NCBI RefSeq assembly: GCF_026914185.1
Contig: NC_070569.1
Coordinates: 3,410,001-3,474,000 of the forward strand
DNA: 64,000 nt
Reading direction: 5' to 3'
Source: Puccinia triticina
Lineage: Eukaryota; Basidiomycota; Pucciniomycetes; Pucciniales; Pucciniaceae
The notes beneath the pieces were generated by a model that saw nothing but the letters and a program-made list of their open reading frames with translations, did no database searches and had not been told where the DNA came from. Positions 48,801-59,266 of the stretch are shown piece by piece. Made by a program: the position numbers and the translations under genes. Positions within the stretch are counted from its first letter, which is position 1, and every line of letters starts with the position of its first letter.

Positions 48801-51358
48801 ATGGAAAACAATCAGCCTGTTATTTTGAATGCGCCTTCCAACACCTCATCCTCTTTGGACCCATCTTTTCCACCGGGTGCTTTGACTCCCCCCCCCAAGT
48901 ATGTTATTGCTAGCTTTCAGATAATCACCCGCTCTCTATGTACATCTAATTCACTTGCTTCTTTCCATAGGTCAAAATGTCATTGAAGCAAACTTTCCAT
49001 CCAAGACTCTACCGGCCCCCACGTTCAAAGAGTTTGCAATCAGAAAAGACGACCCTGGTGCACCTCTCCCACTGAATCCCGATGAACCCATCCTTGACAA
49101 TGAAATCCAGCAAATTACAGCAGAAGAATTTGGCTACACGATCCAAGCCGCCGAGGAGGCTGCTAAACATCTTGCCAAACTCAAGCTCCCCCGAAGTTGG
49201 AAGAAACAGGTGGACGAACTTTCTCATTCCATCAACAGCACCAAGCGCAGTAAGTCATCTAGTTCCAGATTTCCCCCTCCCGAAACAACTTCGTGGTGAA
49301 TTTCTTACTGACATCATTTTATAGCATGGGAGGAAACTGGTGAAATTCCAGATGACGAAGCCATTAAGATACAAACCGGTAAATCCAGTTCCAACTCACC
49401 AAAAACATCGAAAGGATCCAGCAAGCCCCCCAAGAAACGCGCCAGGAAAGCGAACTCCTCCAAGCCAGTCGATTTGTTGGTCAAAAAAAATAACACGTCA
49501 ACACTCACCACCCCATTGCAACCAATACCACCTTCAAACTCGCCAAACCCATCCCAAATTCCGGTCTGCAAAGATTCTCAAGTTGAACATTGTCCTCCCA
49601 AAGATCCTCATTCCCCAGATCTTCCCATCCAGAGCACCACCACCGATTCAGGCGACGCGGTCAACTCAATCGATCCAGGAGCTTCTCCGGCTCCTGTAAT
49701 AACTTCCAATCCCCTAGAACTTGCTCCTATTGACCAAAACCCTGCACCAAAATCAACTGCCAAAGATCCCCCCAGTATTTCCCCATCGAATGCCACGGAG
49801 AACAATGATCAACAACCAGCCCTTTCCAAAAACGATCAACCTGCTGCTTCCCACCCTCACCAAAATAGCTCCACCTCAGAAACTCAAAATTCAACCAAAT
49901 CAATCCCTTCTAACCAAAACCCTGGCCCAAAGACCTCTTCAGGTCAACCAAATCAAACTGGCATCGGCCCACAGAACCAATTTTCCACCAACCCCCCCTC
50001 AAAATTGCCTGCTCGGCTACTTACCATTCTCAAGTCTGACGATGTGCGAATTGAAGTGGTTCGCATCCACCGCGAGTTTGATGGAGCCAAGCCTTCCTGG
50101 CAAAAGTACCAAACAACCTGGGCGTCCCTTACTCTCCTGGTCCAATTCCGAGCACAGTCAATGCAGACATCAGTTCCATCCAACCCTGAATTCCGCTTCC
50201 AACGCACCTCCTGCTCATATGCTTCGTGGATCAAAACCATAAGCTCTTTGTGCAAGTACTCCATCATTATATCATAATTCCTCTTAGAAATCATTCTACG
50301 ACTAACTTTATAACCATTTATTTTATGTAGCAACAGAGTTCTTGTCACCATCTTCCAACGAACAATGGTACTGCCCTGATGTTATCGACTTTCCCCTGCT
50401 TTCTACCTTCGGAAACAAAGATATCCCTCCCCAATCCTATATATCAACAGCTGCCAAAACCCCTCATCCGGAGTCAACCCTAGTCCGCTTTCTCTATCGC
50501 CTTCTACACCCTGCTCAAACTTCAATCTCTGATTGGGCCAAGCTGGTTGCAGCCTCTGTTGAACTCATGGCCAATAGTCTTTATGTCCCACCTGCACCCA
50601 CCGCCGTACACGATGAAGACCAACTCATTCAAGGTGTGCAAGTACTTCAACATATTGAGGCCATCAAAAATTCTTCCTCGAGCTTTTACACTGTGGAAGA
50701 CAACCCTGGCGAAGACTCTCAACCTACTCAACGTTCTCATTCCGTTGATGTTCTTCACGAATTTCGAAATTCAATTCTCGATGTCTTATCAGCATATGTT
50801 ATCTTCCAAACCCATGCACTGAGCAAACCACCATTGACGGATGCGCAGAAGAAGACCAATTCACGCAACCTTCGCACGACCACTTGGAACCCATCTGGCA
50901 CTCTTATTACCTCTGAAAACAAATCGTTGGACTTGGCGAACATTCGAGCTGAATCAAACCGTCAACTCCAATCATACCAGCACCGCCAGAACTACCAGCC
51001 ATTGATTTTCTTTGTCCTTGCTGGAGTTCGGGGCCTTTTTCTAGCGTCCAGAAACCATCGCCATGCTTCCACAATTGATTGCATGTCATTCAATCAGGCA
51101 ATTACGGTAATTAAACAACACTCAACTGCGTCACACACGCCTGAGGAACCCATATGGAAGAACCTCTCAGCTTATATCGTCAAAATCTTTGCACCTGTCT
51201 TTCGCTTGCCAAACAAAATATCCCACCTTGAAAAGACACCAACTCAATATGAGATTGCTGAAGCAATCACTATGGATTTTCTTAATCACTGGCGTGAAAT
51301 CCAGCCCACTTCCCCGTTTCTTATTCCTCATTCATCACATCAAATTCAAGAAAGTTGA
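48801..51358 (+). pseudogene. Hypothetical protein with long Pro/Ser/Asn linker, probably frameshifted
   Basis: ATG at 48801 opens a short exon ending near 48898, then exons 48971-49249, 49325-about 50252 and 50331-51358. Exons 2 and 3 join in phase (CGCA/GTAAGT to TTATAG, giving TWEETGEIPDDE). Exon 1 joins exon 2 only if the C9 tract at 48888-48896 is one base shorter, and exons 3 and 4 do not agree in phase, so there are one or two indels. The N-terminal part is globular (APTFKEFAIRKDD, AEEAAKHLAKLKLPRSW); about 230 residues of Pro/Ser/Asn/Gln-rich linker follow with a PPKKRARKA nuclear-signal-like stretch; the last part (EQWYCPDVIDFPLL, QNYQPLIFFVLAGVRGLF) looks folded. Family unknown to me. 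Confidence 0.6.
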
Positions 51359-51952
51359 TTCTCAAAGCGTGTACATAGACAAGAGATTATCTCTTTTTGC
51401 TAGACAAATCAATACTCTTGACTGCCTTTTTCCCAAATTTTACGTGTTTATCTTCTTGTGATTTGTACATGGGGGGAGTATTGAGCTTCTCACCCATTCA
51501 CACCAAAATTCAGATATACTTTCTAACACGGTGAAATGTGGATCATATGCAAACACACTGCAGAGCCAGCTTTGGCACGCATAGAACACATGAATTGAGG
51601 AATGAAGAGATGAAAATCAGGATAAGATTTCATGAGTCATACTATCCATTGACATGCCCGTTGGAATTTTTGATACATTTATTGTGTGAGACAAAAAAGA
51701 AGTGGTGTAAAATTGAGTTAGGTCCGCTCGTGTCAATTTTTTTTGTTTTTCTTTCTTCTTAAGGCAACAGGGAGCCTCCAATCCTTCACTTTCAGCTGGA
51801 ACCTCTTCTTTGGAGCACCCCTTAAGCCATATTTTGATATTTCAGATCGACCAAGTTTCACCGCACACTCGACCTAACAAAAGCTCCAAAAATCTATCAG
51901 GAAATGTCATATGTGTCACCTGAAAAATCATGATATTGAACCACACGTACAC
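51359..51952. other. Gene-free stretch
   Basis: No coding signal beyond short frames; it is the spacer between two convergent units. Confidence 0.4.
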
Positions 51953-52590
51953 CTACAGCAAGTAAACCACCAAGACTTGGGACTCGCGATGCCATGCCCC
52001 CAAACCAAATGGAATCGCCAGCGCTAATTGTCTGAAAAGTTTGAAGTGCCTGACGACTGAGTGAAGCCAGTTTGATACAGCCAGATTGGGACTGAAAAAG
52101 GACATTGAATAGACATTTTTTAAGCGTATAATTTCTCCTCTGAAACTATTTATTAATTCTAGAGGGAAATTCATACCTGCTTCATGGTCCCATCAACTAC
52201 CTTAATGTGAGTCACACACTCCCAAATTGGATGCCACTCCACCTTTGCCACTCAAGCCGTCCCAAATACTTGTGCATTTTCATATTCGTATAATCCGGGA
52301 AGTTGCCCCTGGTGTACATACCAGTCTAACATCTCTACTTTAATTGTTGGTTGGTCTGAATCAGGACATATGGTTAATTTTCCGCAAAAGAATACCTGGC
52401 TAGAACTATCATTGAGGATGGGATGATTAGCTGCATCCAACGACTTGAGAACAATGTGATATTCTTGATAGCTATTGTTGCGGTAGGGAAGATGAAATAA
52501 GGCTATAGGGGTTTGCATATGAATCTCTAGCCCATCACTGTGTATACTACGCTTGTTTGAAAGAAGTACATTTGCTGCGATTTCAATCAT
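51953..52590 (-). pseudogene. Fragment of a broken hypothetical gene
   Basis: On the minus strand the frame 52590-52252 (IHSDGLEIHMQTPIALF, QVFFCGKLTI, VEMLDWYVHQGQLPG) reaches TGA at 52252-52254 and then continues in the same frame (VAKVEWHPIWECVTHIKVV) to a GTATGA donor near 52185, suggesting a spliced gene with one nonsense change. It resembles the broken gene at 31425-32185 in size and beta-rich composition. The true start and last exon are not resolved. Confidence 0.45.
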
Positions 52591-53041
52591 TCTGTTGGTA
52601 AATTGAGCTGATTAATATGAGAGCTAGTGAAGTGCTCGGGGACACCAAGAGCAAGGGAGGTATGAGAAAAAACAGACCCAACCACCTCAAGGGTTGATTC
52701 ATCTTATGGCCCACATGTGTGATGGGTCTGGCAGTGATCCTTTTCGGTGGTTTGAGCCAACAAAGGCAACACTTCTTCTCAGGCCTTCATGAATTTTTTA
52801 ACATTAAAGATTAATTGCGGGGACACCATTACATACGGTAGTTACTTTAGTGGTATTCACAGGTGCCTTTGTCCTTCACCGTTGGTAGTTGGACCACCCC
52901 TTACAATCACCGTGGGTTTGGTCCTGAGGGTGTTTGTTTGTTTGTTTGAATTTGTTTTCAGCAATCCCCTTGTGAATTTATTCCCTTTCACTCTTCTATT
53001 TGGACACACTTGGTCCCTTTCAGGCCTGACAACATGCCAGT

Positions 53042-53075
53042 GTCACTGCGATGTACGCGCTTACATGGTAGTGAC
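53042..53075. repeat. 34-bp palindrome 4
   Basis: GTCAC, TGCG, ATGTACGCGCTTACAT, GGTA, GTGAC. One core base differs. TGTCAC and GTGACA extend the symmetry by one base on each side. Confidence 0.9.
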
Positions 53076-53858
53076 ATGAGTAGTCTTCTGCTTCTTGTCC
53101 CCTCCTCTGACCACAGACATGGGACCAATGCCCTATAATAAAGACTAACCAAATTGTATAAATTTATGCATTGTATCTGGCCCAACAAAAAAGGCAACAG
53201 TACCAAATGTTTTTGTTGTCAATGGCATTGGTCCCAATCCCGTTGGAGACCCCAGTCCCTGGCTTCTGCCAAGCTCTGATCCAAACATTCAATCTATAGT
53301 AAAAAAACTTCTCCATAATTCATTATCTTCTGAAAATTGTGTTGACAAAATTCCAACCTTGTAATTAAGTTGCATCTCAAAGAAAATTTCACAAGTGTTC
53401 AAACTAAATCTTGGAAGTAAAATTAGATTATTTGTTTTCTGAATGCTTCTCTGAAGGCATACAAATAGAAATTTGGATGGAAATCACCTATCTTTGATGC
53501 ATCCACAACACTTACAATATTTCAAGATATTTATCAACCCATTTTATTAGTGGTTGCATTTCTTCAATGTAAAGTGCGATGTAGGTCTTTCCTGCAGATC
53601 CTAGTTGTGTCCTGCATTCCGATTCTGTGAAACTTTTTACATGTGGTGCACCTGACCAAAAATAATCCGCAGCCAGCAGAAATTGTTAATATTATCATCT
53701 CCCCCACATTAGAACAACTAAACTGGCCTTCAAATTATGTTGAATTTTATCACCATGGTTATGTCTCAAGGCTCAATGTATGCACCCAATTCCACCTCAT
53801 CTCCTGGTCTGAACCCTCCACAGTTGAAATCATCCAGCCCAGGTTCACTAATTATGCG

Positions 53859-53862
<4 letters not shown>

Positions 53863-53911
<49 letters not shown>
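53863..53911 (+). repeat. Uninterrupted run of 49 G
   Basis: Forty-nine G residues follow GCATT and precede TGATGAG. Runs of this length are rare in nuclear DNA and could be a real G-quadruplex-forming tract or an artefact of two-colour sequencing or gap filling. Confidence 0.95.
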
Positions 53912-53912
<1 letters not shown>

Positions 53913-54818
53913 GATGAGAAATAGGCAATTGCTTGGCATTAGTCATTACTCTTTTAACTTTGGCTGTTGATTTTAATACCCAGAAAGATAGCACAGATGT
54001 TTTCGCCCCAGATCAACAGCCACAAGAAATCTGTCAGATGAGTTGTCCCAATCCAAAAAAGATGGCTTGTGATTGGTACTGTCCCGGCTATGAATACACT
54101 TTCATCTCTTTTTTTTTTGAAGACCCGGAAAAAGCTCTCCAGACTGTGGAATCCACTGTCTGCATCCAGAAAATAACATTGTGAAGTCATTTTTGCGGGT
54201 GAGGAGAAGGGTTCCTTGCAAGCACGTTTGTGTTGTAGCAGGCGTAAAGACAAACCCCCTGGGTATGTTAAAAAGGCTTATTTCAAAAATATGTCACATT
54301 TCCAGAGGATAAAAGAGAAACTGAGCACAACAAGACAAAATCTGACTCCAGAAGCCAATCACATCAAAGTTACTATCAGGTTGGTTAAGTTTGAAAAAGC
54401 AGTTTTTCAAAAGGGAAAGCATGATTTGTTTTTCCGTTTTGTTTTTGAATGGGTCATTTGGGTGAAAAATAACTCATGGCTAGTGTGAAAACCTGGCTCA
54501 GGAGCCATCTACCCAAATCTTGAGTTCATGTCTTTATTTTTGTTAATTCTTTGCATTGTCTCATATCATACTCAAATCACAAGTCGTCCCTTGGTACCAC
54601 TTGTTATACATACACAGATGGCTTCTCAAATACTGCGTGAACAGCTCTCCCCCTCATACACCGCTCATCCATGGCTCCTCAGAAGCATGATCCATTTCTA
54701 TCATTCAAATCATCAACCACTTGTCCTCCCATGACATTCATATGGCATTTTACCTCCAAGGCTGATCTCAGATTCATGTGAAGGCAACCTAGTTTTGTCT
54801 TGAGATGTCTATTTTGAT

Positions 54819-54852
54819 GTCACTGTGTTGTACGCGCGTACATAGTGGTGAC
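54819..54852. repeat. 34-bp palindrome 5
   Basis: GTCAC, TGTG, TTGTACGCGCGTACAT, AGTG, GTGAC. It lies 1.78 kb from copy 4. Confidence 0.95.
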
Positions 54853-55873
54853 AATACTCATCCTTTTTCCCACATCTCCATTGATGTCATTGAATATTTG
54901 TACCGCTGTTCTGCTCCCCAAATCCACTTGCCCCCACACTCACAAAGTTTATTTTTAGAAAGGTTATCAGATTGAAAGCAGTTGATGCAGAGATAACTCG
55001 TTGCCCTTCTGCTGAGCTTCTGAATGAATACACCCATCACATGACGTTTTGCTACATATATGTATTAATTAAGTTTACTCCGGTGGATTTCTCTTTTGAA
55101 TTATCCATAGTATATATAGCTCAAAGCTTTGATTTCAACTTTTAAACCAACTTAATTTTTGTTATAACTTCATCTTTAATCAATCTCTCACCACTTGGGT
55201 ATTCACGTCTTCTCTCATGCCAGAGTAAATTGAACTTTCCACCACTCATAACATACCGCTTCTAGACCTCATTTCATCAATCAGAACACTCTGATGTCAA
55301 TGATGATTATTAAATGAAGCTGGATTTACTGTTCAAGTGGTTGTTTAGTTTTTTTCTCCCGCACATATCACTCAGACCTATATGCATCACTCAGGCTTAT
55401 TGAGAATTCCCTCGCCTCATTGAATGCTGACCTGGCTGCACTGCCTTGCATGTATTCAATTCTAGTTGCTATTTCAGTTTAATTTGGCCTGTTATTGATG
55501 AGAGCGCTGTGCTCATCATGGGATGTGCCAAATCTTGTCATGTATGTATTTCAATGTGTTGATACATTTTGCGTCAAAATAAGCAAAAAAATTCACACAC
55601 GTAGGGAGTACAGGCAGCTGTCCACATTTGAACAAAATATGGTTCGTGTGCTGAGATTCTTTCAAAGTTTTTGTGTGCTTGTTTCAGACTGGCACGTGTG
55701 GGAATTGATGTGTGTTCCTGCCCACCATGTCCGGTCGGACCCAGCTGTCTTGCTTTGTGTTTGAAAATCCGAGCTTGCTGTTTCACTGTGAAACCCTCAC
55801 CCGTTGCCCTTGAGACCAACTCCAAGACTCCATTCATCGAGACTTGCACACACCTTGCCACTCAGTTTCTATC

Positions 55874-55981
55874 CACTCGCCATCACCTTGCCAATCGCCC
55901 CTGGACAAACACTCGCCATCACCTCGCCAATTGCCCCTGAACATACACTCGCCATCACCTCGCCAATCTCCCCTGAAAAAA
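55874..55981 (+). repeat. 36-bp tandem repeat just before the kelch gene
   Basis: Units begin CACTCGCCATCACC at 55874, 55910 and 55946 and continue CGCCAATYGCCCCTG. The last unit ends six bases before the ATG at 55988, so the array probably lies in the 5' leader. Confidence 0.85.
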
Positions 55982-55987
55982 ACCAGC

Positions 55988-57993
55988 ATGCCCGAATCGC
56001 AACTTGCCAGCAGCAGCGATAACTCAATAGGAGCGAATGCCAGCACAAGCCCCGCAGCTGTCTTCATCTCTCTCAATGCTGATTTCTCCGCTCGATCGCG
56101 CGATTCAATGGCAAGTACCTCTATCTATGTTGTTGAAGCGATCTGTTGTTGATAAATAACTGATTGGTAATTGTTCGTCCACTCCATTTGGATCATTGAA
56201 TCTTTTTATAGGACAATCGATCATGTGTTGAGTCTTGGATCAACAACCGTGAGCTCTGGCGCGACCAACTTCAGCAGAAAATGCAGACTGATCTGATTAA
56301 ACCCCGTTCCTGCCTGTGTTAGCGATAGCTCCCCCAGAATCAACCAATCAATCCAGCTCGGTGGATATTGTCCGCTTGCATCAGACAGACCAATCTACCT
56401 CGGTCAGTTCATTAATTCCAACTCTTTGCTACCTGAATCAGCAATTACTCATCGCCACTCCTTTCAATTTTATGAATAGATATCAATGGGTCAGGATGCT
56501 CAAAATGCTGTTCAAGATTGGCCTGAGGGTAGTGAGTCCTGCCAAGTAGTAAACAAACAACATACCTGTCGTTTTCTGACCAATTTTTTTTGGTTATGTA
56601 TATGCTGGCTCAACAGCATCAACGGAACAAAGTTGGATTGAAAAATACATTGCCTGCGAGGATCATCGCCAATTGATCCATCATCCCCTGCGATACACCT
56701 GGGCAACCAGACAGACAATTTGGAACAAGAAGGTTTCCGTGAAGCCACCATTCCCCCGTGTTGGCTCGGCCACCACCACTCACTTTTCTCTCATGGCTCC
56801 ACCTACAATGTTTTCCTTTGGTGGTTCTTTCAATGGTTGTTTGCAGCAAGATCTCTTCTCCTTTTCTCCTGATCCTCAATGTCCCGAATTGCACCTCACA
56901 GTCTCTGTTCTCAACACACGCGGCTCCAACCCGGCACCTCGCTCTGATGCCGTTTTGGCTGCAAACGATGGCCAGCTTTTTCTTTGGGGTGGCCAGCTCT
57001 CCTCAGAGGGCCTCGCCGAGCAAGACACGAATCTCTATGTACTTAAGCTGTCTACACATTCCTGGACTCACTCAGAAACGTCGGGCCCCTCTCCCCATGC
57101 TGTGGCTGGCTCAACTGCTACACTATTTGAGGATTTTCTTTACCTCTTTGCTGGTGAAAACCTTGATGGCTCCATCAATGGCAACCTTTGGCGAATAGGT
57201 GTGGATTGGGATACATGTAAGCCATCATCTGTCTATAATCATGCGCCTGGTACCCAGTAGAGTTGATTTTTGCAATTTGATTTATATGTACAACAACCCA
57301 GCTCCATCACCTCTTTACTGGCATCGTTACTCGTTTGCACAGGACCTGAAACTACCTCCTGCTCGTACCAGGCACTCAGCAGTACAGTACAGGAAATCCT
57401 GGATCATCTTTGGCGGCACAAGCGGTATGGATCTACTCAACAATCTCTGGGAGTACTCTTTTGAAAATCAAGAGTGGAAGCCTATCTCTTGCTCCGGTTT
57501 AATCCCAGCTCCTCGCAAACTGCATTCAGCAACCCGAATTGAAGACTACATGTACGTTCTTGGTGGTACTGGCGATGATGGTGCCATACTCCACGACATG
57601 TATGCTCTAAACCTAAAATGTTCGTGTTTATTTCCTTGCTTCTCTCTCCAATTGATCTTTTTGTATGACTCACTTCCAACAAATTTTTCAGCTCATGTTT
57701 GGTATGCTTTGCCGGTCGGTGGCCTTGAGCAAATCATCAATTGTGGCCAGCTCTTAGCTTCTTGGAACGAATCCATCTACGTTTGGGGTGGTCAGGCAAC
57801 AAATCTGGGAAAGCTCAGCAATACTTCACTTTACCACACTCTCAACATCCCCGTGAATCCTACCTCCGCCAGTCAACCTCTCTCGCCAATATTCTCCTTG
57901 CTTGCAAAAGAGGAATATCCAACCAATCCATTTGTGTATGTCCTTTCTTCCCTTCGTGCATTTCCTTCTTCCCTTGTCAGTGGTATTGCGTAG
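55988..57993 (+). CDS. Kelch-repeat protein, probable frameshift near 56300
   Basis: ATG at 55988 opens exon 1 (to 56110), followed by a GC-AG intron and an exon from 56212. A one-base frame change is needed near 56297-56305 to pass from the frame with CVESWINNRELW to that with APPESTNQSSS. Later introns (ATT to TCATAG types; GTAAGC at 57217 to CCCAG at 57301) keep phase. At least four kelch blades are visible: MFSFGGSFNG, LFLWGGQLSSEG, FLYLFAGENLDG, WIIFGGTSGMD, MYVLGGTGDDG and IYVWGGQATN. Kelch propellers bind protein partners. The 3' end is uncertain: the frame stops at 57993, but splicing from about 57940 to 57989 would give an ending at 58055 or, in another frame, one with a short hydrophobic TIILAALMLLAAP segment ending at 58162. 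Thirty-six-base repeats sit in the leader and the Tet-like gene follows directly. Confidence 0.65.
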
Positions 57994-58243
57994 GAGTAGT
58001 GCAGTTGGTGAAACCATCATTTTCGCCACGGCTACTCCTACAATATGCTATCTGATTGAGGGAAAGTTATTCGGGTGCAAGCAGAAGAGTGTTGGCCAAA
58101 CCATCATTTTGGCCGCGCTCATGCTGCTGGCTGCACCCCCATCGCACCACTCTCAACACTGAAATTAAGTGTGGTTTGCTACTGATTTTTCTTATTTGCC
58201 TCCTATTCATAGGCCCCACCGCCGAATTCGACCGCAGAAACAA

Positions 58244-59266
58244 ATGAAACACCATGAGAAAGCGCGAGAAAAACGAGAAGCACTGCTTTGTCTTCCTAAC
58301 CAGCATCACCACATCTACCATTGTGTTATTGAAAAATCTCGTCAACATGATCCGTGCCCTTCCGAACTTTTCACAAGCCAGAAGACCATCAAGGAAGAAT
58401 ACTACTTGCTCACACATGGTGTTTGCATCGTTGTGCCCGAGGACCTCCCCCCATTCTGCATGGCCGCCTGGTATCCTTTCGAGACAATGGCCGCCGATGA
58501 GAAGAAAGGGTGGGAAAGATTTGTCTTGCACCTTCTCAGCCGAATTGACTATGTAGCCGAAGTCAAAACAAACGGCCCACAGAAAGGTGGAACCTTGTGG
58601 GGTGATGGTTGGCGTAAGTGCTCCAAGAACACTGAGCACTTTGGAAGGTTTTGTGCTGTTGAAATGCTGCGGAAACAAATGTGCCTGCTCAGATTCGACC
58701 CCGATGACCAGAAGGCCCGTTTACTCGAAGCTGGCAAATGGCTCTCAGACCACTTGAAAGCCTTTGCACCCACTGTGCACGAAAACTATCACGAAACCCT
58801 AACAATCAACCAATATCCTTCGATGAATCACACAGAATTTGGCGAACCTTACACATCTTCCGACTTCGCCTCTTTCCTCACTTTCACTATGTATGACTTC
58901 TACAATCTCCCACACAACGACAACGACGTCAACGACTGGACCTTGGTGGGTTGGATCCCAATCTTCAATCCTCAAAACGGCGACAATCCTCAAATCTTAG
59001 CCAATGAAGGGTTTGATATGATTGGTGGGCAGTTTACTTTTCGTGATTTTCAAGTGTGTTTGGACTTGAATAAAACACTGGGTGTTACCCTCTGTGTGTT
59101 CCGCTCCCAAGATTATCGTCACCAAACTCTCTCTGGCTGTTCCCCGTCTGGCATGTACACCAGACTTGGATTTTCTTGTCAAATAAACGAAAGAATGGCA
59201 AAAGCTATCACTGCTTATATTCAAGGGCATTATGAAAAAAAAATTAAAAATAGGTGGTCTGAATGA
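58244..59266 (+). CDS. Tet-like 2OG-Fe(II) dioxygenase, intact
   Basis: 340 residues from the ATG at 58244; an in-frame extension upstream has no ATG and begins right after a TTCATAG acceptor, so an upstream exon is possible. The fold is recognised from its C-terminal half: LPHNDNDVNDWTLVGWIPIF with the iron-binding H224 and D226, GGQFTFRDFQVCLDLN, VTLCVFRSQDYRHQT with the distal H293, and YTRLGFS with R307, which would hold 2-oxoglutarate. This matches the Tet-like oxygenase family (Pfam 2OG-FeII_Oxy_6) greatly expanded in Puccinia. Relatives (TET/JBP) oxidise 5-methylcytosine or thymine, but the substrate of the rust proteins is, as far as I know, undetermined. All catalytic residues are present and there is no break, in contrast to most neighbours. 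It is 250 bp downstream of the kelch gene on the same strand. Confidence 0.85.
   Translation: MKHHEKAREKREALLCLPNQHHHIYHCVIEKSRQHDPCPSELFTSQKTIKEEYYLLTHGVCIVVPEDLPPFCMAAWYPFETMAADEKKGWERFVLHLLSRIDYVAEVKTNGPQKGGTLWGDGWRKCSKNTEHFGRFCAVEMLRKQMCLLRFDPDDQKARLLEAGKWLSDHLKAFAPTVHENYHETLTINQYPSMNHTEFGEPYTSSDFASFLTFTMYDFYNLPHNDNDVNDWTLVGWIPIFNPQNGDNPQILANEGFDMIGGQFTFRDFQVCLDLNKTLGVTLCVFRSQDYRHQTLSGCSPSGMYTRLGFSCQINERMAKAITAYIQGHYEKKIKNRWSE

Larger units (their letters stand above)
52591..55873. other. Gene-free stretch with palindromes 4 and 5 and a poly-G tract
   Basis: No supported gene. Contents: palindrome 4 (53042), a G49 tract (53863-53911) and palindrome 5 (54819). Frames at 53643-54488 include the Gly run or have no motif. 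Confidence 0.45.

Noticed and set aside
53643..53970. Frames containing a Gly run
   Set aside because: The Gly run is translated poly-G and nothing else supports a gene.
58067..58678. 203-codon minus-strand frame opposite the dioxygenase
   Set aside because: It overlaps the plus-strand dioxygenase exon and has no motif.
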